Below are positions 25,178 to 34,884 of a DNA stretch of 64,000 nucleotides, piece by piece. A model generated the notes under the pieces. The model made no database searches. It was given only the letters and a program-made list of their open reading frames with translations, and was not told the DNA's origin. The stretch is from Castor canadensis (taxonomy: Eukaryota > Chordata > Mammalia > Rodentia > Castoridae). How positions within the stretch are numbered: position 1 is the first letter of the stretch; every line of letters starts with the position of its first letter. Where the stretch lies: assembly GCF_047511655.1 (NCBI RefSeq), contig NC_133397.1, forward strand, positions 17,261,501 through 17,325,500. The letters run 5' to 3'. The position numbers and the translations under genes are program-made.

Positions 25178-25447
25178 TGTTACAATAGTCCCCAAATTCA
25201 TATGTTGAAACTTAACCTCTGATGTGATGGTGTTAGGAGGTGGGGTCTTTGGGAACAGATTAGGTATTCTTATAAAAGAGGCCGCAGAGACTTCCTTGTA
25301 AGGACCCGGTGAGAAGACACTATCTATGAACCAGAGGGAAGGTCCTTACCAGACAACTTATCAGCTGTGCCTTGTTCTTGAACTTCCGGCTTCCAGGACT
25401 GTGAGAAACATATTTCTGTTGTTTATAAACCATCCGGTCTACGGTGT
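25178..25447 (+). mobile_element. MaLR LTR (MLT1/MST type)
   Basis: 'ccccaaattcatatgttg', 'gtgatggtgttaggaggtgg', 'cttccaggactgtgagaaac' and 'atttctgttgtttataaacc' occur in LTR order on the plus strand. The copy is shortened. Confidence 0.82.
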
Positions 25448-28335
25448 TTTTGTTTTTGTTTTTTTTTAATGCAGCCTTGACCTTCTACCCCCCTCTCCCC
25501 ACCCCACACACAGGGGCAAAGCAGTCCCTTCTTCTTCTTCCTGTAATTCAAACTCCAGTCCCCACAGCCTTCCTCTCGTATTTCCCTCTTTGTCCCTACA
25601 CAATTCTGGGATCCTTCAGGACCTGGTGTCTTTTTATCTCCATACTTTCCATAGGTGCCCCTCAGTAACCACTGGTGGGATTTGGACCACATTTAGGATG
25701 CAGCTCAGGGCTCCCCTGGAGGCAACATAAAGTGACTTGAGCTGGAGTCATCGCCCATCTCTAGTTGAGAGAAAGGCCCAGGTCTTCCCAAGGGACATGA
25801 GGCCAGTTGCCCAAAGGTGTATCCTCCCCCATCCCAGGGCCTCACCATAGGCTCCCTAAGTGTTTATGATGTGGTCCTAGAATATGGGGTTTATAGTTAC
25901 AAGCAGGGTAAGATCTTTGGCCACAGCCTGGTTGCTTCCCTTTATCCCAGCAGGAAATAGTCATTTGTCCCAGGATCCTGGAGCAAAAGGCTACTTCCTG
26001 GGCCACAGCAACCCATTCTACAAAAACCCGGAACTAGTGACATGTTCTAATTTGGTCCCAATTTACCATTTTGGACTAAGAAAATTCTTGTATTGGTTTT
26101 TGAGTCCTGGACAGATTTCCAGGAGAACCAGTTCTGCCACTGACTTGCTGGGGGCTCTATGGTCCTCTAGCATCCGGTATGGCCTTTCCCTGGTGCAAAA
26201 GAGGGGGAAGCTGGTTTCAAAACTGAGCTATGGAATAACTGTGGGGTCCTTAGGGATTCTACAGAACATTAGAGTATTTCTGGCAAGAAAATACTTCACC
26301 TGGGAAACCTCATTGATTTTATATGTCACACATGTTAAAACTCTGAGTAAGACTTTTTGCTTGAGAGAAAAAAAAATTCTGATGTAAAAAAAATACAAAC
26401 CTTAAACCTGCTGGATATGATTTCTCCAGGTTTAGAACACTGAAGTACACTGAAACTGTGGTAGGTTCTCAGAAACTAGAATTGGGAGAATTCAAGGGCA
26501 GAGACCTGCTTCCTGTTTCACAGTCTATAAACCCTTGTCCTTGTTTTCAGGACTCTTCTTATCCTTCTATGGCTGTGCTTTGGCCAGAGGGCCTGGCAGG
26601 AGAGTGAGATGTCTCCTTAGCTCAGTGCCTGGAGCCAGGCCCAGCCTGGGAGAGATGGCCACAGCCAGAAAGCTAGGCAACCAGAAGTCAGAGGTGTGGC
26701 CACCACTTTGGTGTGCCCAGAAAAACCTCTTTCATCCCTATGACTTATTTTTGAGGTCACAATTAATACAATTTAAGATTTATTTCTTTTGTTAGATCAT
26801 TGTGCTCTTTAAATTATTCTTTCAAACCTCCCTCTTTCTTCTACAGGAGTACTGAGACGGCCGGCTGAGCGTCTTCCTGGCAAGGGGGACCAAGGAAGGA
26901 AACAAAGGAGGGGAAAGTGGCAGGAATGGGGTGGAGTGGGGGGAATGGAAGATAGGCTTGGGAGCCCAGAGCCTCAGCACTACCTCTGGGGTCAGCTTTC
27001 TGGAGATTTTGGTAAACCTCAGTTTTTCTATCCAGTCTCTCAGCATCTAATCCAGGCAATAGTAGGAGCTTTAGTGATTGTCGAACAGCAACCACGGCAG
27101 GAGTTGCTGCCAGGACCCCAGGCTGAGTGAGGACACAGCACCTGAATCCAATACATCCCACTCTTGCTGCCATCATTGGGGCCAGGAAAGTACATCTCTT
27201 CAGGCAATCCTGCCAGCCAGAGGCAGTCAAAGGGGCGCCCAGAGCCCCAGAGAGAGCCTGGGCTTGTGTCCAGTTAGATACACAGACCTGCGTCATCCAA
27301 GTTATCCAGGCCACTCGAGTCAAGCAAATGAGATTTAGATGAATTAAAATCAGCTCTGGACATATACCAAACCATGTTTGTCTCTGAGGAGGGAGCTGGC
27401 ATTGTGGACAGAGACCAAAGGCTAGAGCTTCATCTGTAATGTTTTATTAGTTTTTTCAAGGAAAATGCACTCATGACAACTTGCATAATAATAGTAACAA
27501 ACAAAAAAACCTTTTTTTTTTTCTTTGAAGATCAGGCTTCAAGAACTTCCTGTAAAAATATTAACTGTTTTTAAAGAGACTCTAAACACTCCACCAAGTT
27601 CCTTTCCAGAAGTGGTGGTGAGGCCGGGGTGGGAGTGGGGGTTGGTTGGGGGAGTGCTGGGTTTAGGCTGTGCTTCTCAATTGCTAGATGGTTTGGAATC
27701 AGCTCCAGCTCCACGGGCCTCAGTTTCCCTATCACAGGGAGATGGACTCAGGAAATAAGTAAAGAGCAGATTGTCTGCCTCCTCTGCAGTCTTCCATAGT
27801 GCATTTCAGAAGGCTGCAGAGCCTTGGGCCATTGGTGTGGGAGGAGCTGTAGGGCCACAGGAAGCCATGAATCACCCTTGGGGGCTCTCCGTGCAGGTCA
27901 GCTAAGCTTCCCTCCTGGGGAGTGTGATGCCCCAGAGAGCTTCCGTGTGCCCCAGCCTTGGTACAGTCAGACCAAATGTTATCCTTACTGCCTGGTTTGT
28001 CACGCTTAGGGCTGAACAGCCATGATTTGCATGTGTCATTAAGAAAGAGATGGTATGGTTAGGGACATTGGCCCAGTGACCCTGCCCTTCCCCCCAGTCA
28101 CTATGACAACAACTCAAAAAGGTCCGAAGGGCCTAAGAATCCTGCTTCCACTGAGGGTGAGGTTGTCTGAGGTCAGACAAAGAGGGATTAATAGAGCCCT
28201 GTTCTCATTAAGCCACAAAGCACCATTATTACAAGTCGCAATGGCCCTACCAGAAGATGTATCATGTTTTCAAGTCACAGCAAACTAAAGAGAGTGGTTC
28301 CAGCATGGTCCAAAAAAGTCACCCTGGAGCCCAGA
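25448..28335. other. Intergenic sequence, no gene recognised
   Basis: Unique sequence with a T-run at about 25457-25468 and 27512-27522. A 167-codon plus-strand frame starts at 25884 but shows no domain, no CpG-rich promoter and no known homology. It is not annotated as a gene. Confidence 0.55.
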
Positions 28336-28339
28336 ATCA

Positions 28340-28690
28340 CAGAGGGAGGAGAAAAAGTAGAAATAACCCAAATGTTCAACAAATGATTACTTAACTAAAA
28401 TGCAGAATAGCTGTCAATAGCATAGATTTCAGTCATAAATGATGTTGATTATGTTATTTTTAAACTCCTCATGAGACATGAAACAAGTTCACAATAAGAT
28501 CATACATATATATATATATATATATATAGTAAAAATATAAAAGAAAATACCTCAAAATGTCATCTTTGAAAGATGAGATTATGTGCAAGATTTTTCTTTT
28601 GGTTTATCTGAATTTTCTATACACATTTGTATTTCTAAAAACTTTCATTCCCTTAAAAATTGGTGCAGTGGTTTTTTTTTTTAAGGGCCT
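28340..28690 (+). mobile_element. HAL1/L1-like LINE 3' fragment
   Basis: 'aaatgttcaacaaatgatt', 'aactaaaatgcagaatagc' and a late 'tgaattttctatacacattt' block match the 3' portion of HAL1/L1-type elements on the plus strand. An AT dinucleotide run (28506-28528) sits inside it. Confidence 0.55.
28506..28528. repeat. (TA)n microsatellite
   Basis: Alternating A and T without interruption for 23 bases, embedded in the HAL1-like fragment. Confidence 0.95.
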
Positions 28691-28824
28691 TCACTCTTTC
28701 CCGCTAGAGTTGAACTTCAGGTGTGAAACCCACAAGAAGGTATTGTTTTGAAGTTAAGTTTTCTGGGTAATATTTTATTGATTCAAGTACTAACACTAAA
28801 AATTGTTTTTCATTAACCAGCGTA

Positions 28825-29125
28825 GAGTTGGTCCTCTGTTTACACAGATTCAAACAACTAGAAATCGAATATATTGCCGGGGGGGAAAATGTCCGTGCTC
28901 AACATGTATAGACATTTTTCTGTCATTACTTCCTAAGTAATACAAAGCAACTATTTAACATTTGCATTGTACTAGGTATTCTAAGTCGTCTAGAGATGAT
29001 TTAACATACACAGGAGATGTGTGTAGATTACATGCAAATACCATGCCATTTTATATAAGGAACTTGAGCATCCATGGACTTGGGAATCCTGGAACGCATC
29101 CCAAATGGATGCTGAGGAATGACTG
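28825..29125 (-). mobile_element. MER2-like (Tigger/pogo group) non-autonomous DNA transposon
   Basis: The left end reads 'gagttggtcctctgtttac' then 'cagattcaaacaactagaaa'. The right end reads 'ttttatataaggaacttgag', 'catccatggacttggg' and 'gctgaggaatgactg'. These match the two ends of MER2, whose terminal repeats begin CAGTCG. The element is flanked by TA on both sides (28823-28824 and 29126-29127), the expected Tigger target duplication. At about 300 bp it is close to full length for MER2, with no transposase gene. Confidence 0.8.
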
Positions 29126-29130
29126 TATAA

Positions 29131-30399
29131 GAAAATTATTCTGAATTGTATATTCTCATGTCTTCTTATAATTAGAGTATAATAAAAATACTTCATCATA
29201 AGCTTTATCATGATGAAGGAGCCAAACTCTAGCACCTCTTATAATACATTGATCTTCAGGGATATCAGATGAGCAGAAGCATTTGTGTCTGTGTTAAGCA
29301 GCCTGGGATGGTTCTACTTGCTGAGTATCTAGATTTGCCTTTTATAATTTTGCACGCTCCTGCAAATAGCCCATCAGCGTCAATATTCTATCTGTAGCAA
29401 TTCTTTTCTACTCTTTCTAATCTGGTGCTTCTAATTTGCTGTCATCTTGGAAAACACACACAGATTTGTTAGTAGTGTAAGTAAACTAAGAGACCCTGGA
29501 TCTGAGTGAGGGCTTCAAAGTAGAGACTGAGATCCAACATGGGGGAGGTGACCAAAAGTGATAGCTCTTGTGAACGGGAGCTAAATCATGAGAATCATAT
29601 TAAAGACATCTGTCATGTTGTATTTTTTCCTGACAACAATTGGAAGCTACTGAAGAATTTCCATAATGGAACTGAAGTGGTCATAGCTGTGGTTTTAATT
29701 TAATTAATTAATTAATTCAATTTTTTGGTGCTGGGATCAAACTCAGGGCCTCGCACATACTAAGCATGTGTTTTACCACTGAGCTACATCCCCAGCCCTT
29801 ATTTGTGTTTTTTAAGGGCCACTATGACAAGAACAATTTGGTGTGTGGCCAAACTGTTAGCAGGAAGACAGATGCGGGTCCAGAAATACAAAGGGAAGGA
29901 AGTCAGACTATGGAAAGATAGGTTATCACAGGTTACCATGGACATGTATGTGTGTTTCTTCCAGCTGGTAAAACCAGATGCACTCTCCTTTAAGAAGAAC
30001 AGGGGGAAAATTTATTTCTTGGTCTCTGTGCCAGAGAAAGCAAAGTCTCCTCTAAATCATAGATTTGTTTTTATATCATGGTCCTGGGAATATTATAAAT
30101 GATTGCACTGGCCACCAGAAAGCTCCATGCATGTAATTGTACACATCTAAAAATGGAATCATTTTAGATGCCTACTTTCAATTCTCCCCAAATTCATTAT
30201 CTGTAGTATTTTGTTTTATTTGAATTTTCAAGCAGGATTATTTTTGGAATGAAGTAGAATATAATGAAAACATTTAAAAGTTGTTGCTTGTAAAAGCAAA
30301 AACTCAATTAACTCTTGAACAGATTCTCAAATCCTTACCACTGCTCAGTCAGTTCATATTTTTAAAAAACCAAATCACTGTTTCAATATAGACCTATTT
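29131..30399. other. Intergenic sequence with an old repeat split by a SINE
   Basis: Text on both sides of the SINE at 29716-29800 ('ggaagctactgaagaatttc', then 'gtgtggccaaactgttagc') reads like one ancient interspersed repeat of uncertain family. A (TTAA)n run lies at about 29694-29716. No gene is supported. Confidence 0.45.
29716..29800 (-). mobile_element. ID-type SINE
   Basis: 'ttttttggtgctgggatcaa', 'actcagggcctcgcac' and 'ccactgagctacatccccag' are the reverse complement of the ID consensus (tail, B-box and A-box order). The T-run at the left is its A-tail. Confidence 0.85.
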
Positions 30400-30663
30400 C
30401 TCTATGTCAAATATTGTTTCAGAAAAATGGAAAGCCCAAGATAGAAAAAGTGCAAGCCACTAAAGAAAAGCTAGATAAATTAGACTTCATCAAAGTAAAA
30501 CTTTTGTGCTTCAAAACACACCATGAAAAAAATGAAAAGAGAGCCCACAGACAGAAAAAAATATTTGCAAATCATGTATCTGATAAGGGACTTATATCTA
30601 GACTACATTAGAAACTCTCACAGCTCAATAATAAGAAGACAACCCAATTTAAAAATGGACAGA

Positions 30664-30743
30664 AGGGCTGAAGGGTAGAAGAGCATTTGTCTAAAGAGTA
30701 TAAGGCCCTGAGTTCAAACTACAGTATAGCAAAAAAAAAAAAA
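30664..30743 (+). mobile_element. ID-type SINE
   Basis: 'gggctgaagggtagaagagc' and 'aaggccctgagttcaaac', followed by a run of 13 A, inserted in the L1 copy. Confidence 0.82.
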
Positions 30744-30911
30744 TGGCAAAAGATCAAAATACACATTTCTCCAAAGATATGCAGATGTCTAATAAGCACA
30801 TAAAAGATGATCAATGTCATTAGTCACCAGGGAGATGCTGACCAAAGCCACAATGGGGTGTCACTTCAGTGAGGGTGGCTATAATCAAAAAGACAGATAC
30901 TGACAAGCATT

Positions 30912-30947
30912 GAGGAGGAGGAGGAGGAGGAGGAGGAGGAGGAGGAG
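30912..30947. repeat. (GAG)12 microsatellite
   Basis: Twelve uninterrupted GAG units inside the L1 copy, at the place where L1 normally reads 'gttggtgaggatgtggag'. Local expansion of the purine-rich L1 sequence is the likely origin. Confidence 0.95.
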
Positions 30948-31419
30948 AAATAGGAGGCTTCATACTCTGCTGATGGGAATGCAAACTGCTATAGTTACTT
31001 TGGAAAATGGTCTGGCAGTTCTGAAAAAGTTAAACACAGAAGTACTGTTTGACCCCAAAATTCCAATCTTGATATAAACCTAAAAGAAGTAGAAAGGTTC
31101 AGCCACACAAAAGCTTATCTGTGAATGTTCACATTGATATTATCCAAAATAGCCCAAATAGTCATCAAATGATGAATGGATAAACAAAATGTGGCACTTC
31201 CTTACAGTGGTATATTATTTGGCCACAGAAAGGACTGAATTCCTCATACACGCTGCAATGTGGATGAACCTCAAAAACATTACTCAGGGTGAAGGAAGTC
31301 AGAATTACCAAAAACCCACATAGTATATCATTCCATTTATATGAAATGTGCAGAAGGGCAAGAAAATAGACCTGGAAAGTAGAAGTGTGATAGCCAAAGA
31401 GTATGGAGTCATTTGTTCA

Positions 31420-31648
31420 TCTTTCCTTCCTTCCTTCATTCCTTCCTTCCTCTTCCTTCCCTCCCTCCCTTTCTCTCTTTCTTTTCTTTCTTCCTTTCTC
31501 TATTTTTCTGTCTCCCTCCTTCCTTCCTTCTTCCTCTGTCTTTTTGATAGGGTCCCACTATGTAGCCTAGGCTGGCATTGAACTTGAGATCTTCCTGCCC
31601 AGCTTTCTGAGTGCTGGGATTATAGGTATGTGCTACTGCACCCAGCTT
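31420..31648 (-). mobile_element. B1-type SINE with expanded pyrimidine tail
   Basis: Bases 31541-31648 are a reverse B1: 'gatagggtcccactatgtag', 'ctaggctggcattgaac', 'gtgctgggattatagg' and 'gctactgcacccagc'. The tract at 31420-31545 is almost pure C/T (TTCC and CTTT words). On the element strand it is an expanded purine-rich tail. It interrupts the L1 at 30400-31798. Confidence 0.82.
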
Positions 31649-31845
31649 GGAGCTTCTTTTTGAGATGACAAAAATGCTCTAAAATTTGTTGCGGTGGTGG
31701 TTGTACAACTTAGTGAATATAATAAAGACCACTGAGTCATACAACTTAAGTGGGTGAGTTGTATGAAATAGTTGTATCTCAATAAAGATGTTAAAAGAAT
31801 GACTGGGAAGGGGACTGGGAACCCAGGCCTATGTGTCATCACGAG

Positions 31846-31960
31846 ATAGTTCTAGCTCCAGCTCAACTACTTGCCAGTGGTGTGACCTCAGATAGTTACT
31901 GCCTTTTCCTGCAAGAGAGACAATGACACGAGGCACTGAGGGTTGTGTGGGTCTGGAGGG
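31846..31960 (+). repeat. MIR-like SINE fragment
   Basis: 'ctcaactacttgccagtgg', 'tgtgacctcagatagttac' and 'gcaagagagacaatgacac' follow MIR order on the plus strand. Confidence 0.6.
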
Positions 31961-32002
31961 TTTCAGCGCTTGGTAGGAACTGAATATGCTGCTTCCTGGA
32001 GG

Positions 32003-32362
32003 CTATGGTTTGAATGTGTCCCACAAAAGTTCATGTGTTGGAATGCTAATCCCCAAATTTATATGTCAATGTTTATATGTTAATGATATTTGACTGTGGA
32101 GTTTGGGTGCTAATTAGCAGTCAATGAGGCATGAGGGTGGGGGCCCCGTGATGACATTTGTAAGAAGAGGAAGGAGACCCCAACTAGCACACTCGCTCTG
32201 TTTCACCAGTGATTGTGGTGCAGCAAGATGGCCAGGTGCTAAGCAGACGCCGCACTGTGTTTTTGGACTTCACAGCCTCCAGAACTGAGAGCCAAATAAC
32301 TTTTTATTCTTCATAAATTACCCAGTCTTGAATGTTTTGTTATGGCAACGGGGCAATCCAAG
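32003..32362 (+). mobile_element. MST-type MaLR LTR
   Basis: It starts 'ctatggtttgaatgtgtccc', 'gttcatgtgttggaatgc' and 'taatccccaaatt'. It ends 'cacagcctccagaactgag', 'cataaattacccagtc' and 'tgttatggcaac'. It is a near full-length solitary LTR. Confidence 0.85.
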
Positions 32363-32708
32363 CTCCTGCCCTCAAAGGTATCAAACTTGTCAAGTAAGTG
32401 GGGCCTGCAGATTTCCTTTATGGGAATTAACTACCATTGGTCTTGTTAATGTTTAAATAATAGTTCATAGACTTTATGGACCTGAGAACCTCAGAGAAGG
32501 TTCTAGGAGGCAGGGGCTGCAATGCAGCCAAAGGCATCCTGTCTGCCATGTTCCCCAGGGAGCCTGGGTATGTGTCGGGGGAGGGGAAGGGACTGTTTGA
32601 GAAAAGGCTATCCACAAGTTGGTGGTCATTTAACTGTCTCAGTCTCAGCTGTAGAATCAGTAGGTTTTTAGTGTATACCCTGAACACTGCCTCTTTTGGC
32701 CCCTGAAT
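32363..32708. other. Intergenic sequence, no gene recognised
   Basis: Unique sequence between an LTR and an L1 3' end. The overlapping open frames on both strands have no recognisable domain. Confidence 0.5.
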
Positions 32709-32722
32709 CAGCACCTGCTTTT

Positions 32723-33490
32723 TTTTTTTCCATTTATCTTCTTTTTTTTTTTTTTATTCATATGTGCATACAAGGCTTGGTTCATTTCTCCCCCCTGCCC
32801 CCACCCCCTCCCTTCCCACCCACTCCATCCCCTCCCTCTCCCCCCCCCCGCCCCCTCAATACCCAGCAGAAACTATTTTGCCCTTATTTCTAATTTTGTT
32901 GTAGAGAAAGTATAAGCAATAACAGGAAGGGACAAGGGTTTTTGCTGGTTGAGACAAGGATAGCTATATACAGGGAGTTGACTCACATTGATTTCCTGTG
33001 TGTGGGTGTTACCTTCTAGGTTAATTCTTTTTGATCTAACCTTTTCTCTAGTACCTGTTCCCCTTTTCCTATTGGCCTCAGTTGCATTTAAGGTATCTGC
33101 TTTAGTTTCTCTGCGTTAAGGGCAACAAATGCTAGCTAGTTTTTTAGGTGTCTTACCTATCCTCACCCCTCCCTTGTGTGCTCTCGCTTTTATCATGTGC
33201 TCATAGTCTAATCCCATTGTTGTGTTTGCCCTTGATCTAATGTCCACATATGAGGGAGAACATACGATTTTTGGTCTTTTGAGCCAGGCTAACCTCACTC
33301 AGAATGATGTTCTCCAATTCCATCCATTTACCAGCGAATGATAACATTTCGTTCTTCTTCATGGCTGCATAAAATTCCATTGTGTATAGATACCACATTT
33401 TCTTAATCCATTCATCAGTGCTGGGGCATCTTGGCTGTTTCCATAACTTGGCTATTGTGAATAGTGCCACAATAAACATGGGTGTGCAGG
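32723..33490 (-). mobile_element. 5'-truncated young L1 3' end (ORF2 C-terminus plus 3' UTR)
   Basis: On the minus strand the frame at 33237-33479 encodes the C-terminal end of L1 ORF2 (motifs WKQPRCPSTDEWIKKMW and LSEVSLAQ). A 3' UTR follows, with a polypurine, G-rich tract (plus-strand C-rich at about 32790-32860) and a poly-A tail (plus-strand T-run at 32741-32756). The 14-base target-site duplication CAGCACCTGCTTTT is seen at 32709-32722 and 33491-33504. The short frame carries no catalytic residues, so the copy is inactive. Its clean tail and duplications suggest a recent insertion. Confidence 0.9.
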
Positions 33491-33504
33491 CAGCACCTGC
33501 TTTT

Positions 33505-33852
33505 ATTTACTTATTTACTTTATTATTTTATCTTATTAGTGGTACTGGGGATTGAACCCAAGGTCTCACGCTTGCTAGGCAGCTACTCTACCGTGTTAGC
33601 CATGTCCCCAGGCCATTTTGTTTTGATTATTTTTGAGATAGGGTCTTACTTTATGCCTGGGCTGGCCTGTGCCTTGATCCTTCTATTTATGCTTCCAGTG
33701 TAGCTGAGATGACAGATATGTGCCACTACACCCAGCCTTTATTGGTTGAGATGGGGTCTTGCTGTTTTGCCTGGACTGACCTCAAATTGGGATCCTCCTG
33801 ATCTTTGCTTTCTGAATAGTTAGGATTACAGGCTTTAACCATGGAGCCCAGT
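33505..33852 (-). mobile_element. Composite SINE: ID unit plus two B1-like units
   Basis: The first unit is a reversed ID ('gtggtactggggattgaacc', 'gcttgctaggcagctac', 'catgtccccaggcc'). Two reversed B1-like monomers follow, at about 33625-33735 ('gagatagggtcttac', 'cactacacccagcc') and 33740-33850 ('gatggggtcttgctg', 'ggattacaggctttaacc'). Read on the minus strand this is B1-B1-ID, a dimer-type extension of B1-dID. The CAGCACCTGCTTT site reappears at 33853-33865 on its right, so this element and the neighbouring L1 used the same target. Confidence 0.85.
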
Positions 33853-33865
33853 CAGCACCTGCTTT

Positions 33866-34884
33866 AAAAGACTGCCTTGTGTCTGGAGTTCTTAGTCATT
33901 AAATTACAGCAACTCAGTGCCAGGCCCTGGTATGAAAGATGAGAAGGCTGAGGCGCAAAAACTAGAGGGCCCAGCTACCATGGCTTCTCTGGATCAGTCG
34001 TCTGGGAGCATTTCCTGAGCCTCTCCAGAGTGTTTGACTGCTCACGTTTCCCCTTAGTTCCCTCATCCCAACACCAAACTCTGATATACACCACTTTCCT
34101 ACTTTACACGAAGACTTTCCCCAGGTCACTCAGTGAGCATCAGGCTGGGAATCAAACTGCAGGAGATGAAGCCCATGTTTAGTTACCCTACTTTCTCCAT
34201 GTCAGAGTCAAGCAGGTCACAGAGGGTCGGGGGAGCTGTTGCCCACCCCCCATCCTGGGCAGGGATTCTGCTCCAGAGCCTGCATTTTCAAGGTGTTCTT
34301 GGGCCTCCTGTGGTTATAGTTGCTGTCCTCCTACCACTCCCCAACTTGCTTCTCTCCCCAGTGCTGGGTTCTCTGCAGCCCAGACTCTCTGCATGTGACC
34401 CTCTACAAACTGGAGGCTAAGGAGCTTCCGTTTAAAGTCCGCTGGGAGAGAAGGAGAAAGAAGTATGGATGTTCCCAGTTCCAAGCCTTGAGTCTGTCTC
34501 TCAGGATGCCTTTTGTTGCCAAGAAAGATGAAACAGATATCTTGGCAGTAGCTTCAAATGTTTCCTGCCAAACCAGGGGAGAACTTGTCTTCAGTGTAGA
34601 TGCAGCCAAGACAGACAAGTCCCAGCCTGCCTCAGTCACAGAACACACACAAACAAATTCAGCTTTCTAACCCTGGGAGGCTTACAGCACCCAGCGGCTC
34701 TCTTCACCAGGACTGCTTGTTGCCCTCCACCTCCCTCAACTTGCTTTATGTCTCCATCTTCCAGATATCCTAGGTCACCTCTCTGCTTCATATTATGTGT
34801 CACTCTATAGCCTCCTGGCCTGGCAGGAGGCCACCTTCCTTCCTGGGCTTTTCCCCATCATACTCTAGGTACATACTCTTTTGG
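33866..34884. other. Intergenic sequence, no gene recognised
   Basis: A MIR-like patch at about 33880-33965 ('ccaggccctggtatgaaag', 'agatgagaaggctgaggc') is followed by unique sequence. No exon is supported. Confidence 0.5.

Larger units (their letters stand above)
30400..31798 (+). mobile_element. Ancient L1 (ORF2 3' end to 3' terminus), interrupted
   Basis: The stretch contains degenerate ORF2 sequence: 'gacttcatcaaagtaaaac', 'gggacttatatctagac', 'caatggggtgtcacttcag', 'gaatgcaaactgctatag' and 'gatgaatggataaacaaaat'. The 3' terminus ends 'tgtatctcaataaagatg'. The copy is broken by an ID SINE (30664-30743), a GAG tract (30912-30947) and a pyrimidine tract plus B1 (31420-31648). It encodes nothing intact. 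Confidence 0.85.

Noticed and set aside
25884..26387. 167-codon plus-strand open frame
   Set aside because: It resembles no known family, has no CpG-rich promoter or splice support, and its composition changes along its length. Conservation data would be needed to revive it.
30912..30947. GAG repeats considered as a CRISPR-like or minisatellite array
   Set aside because: It is a plain trinucleotide run inside a decayed L1, with no spacers.
33237..33479. Open frame encoding an L1 ORF2 C-terminus as a gene
   Set aside because: It is only the last ~80 residues of ORF2 in a 5'-truncated copy, so it is annotated as part of the mobile element.
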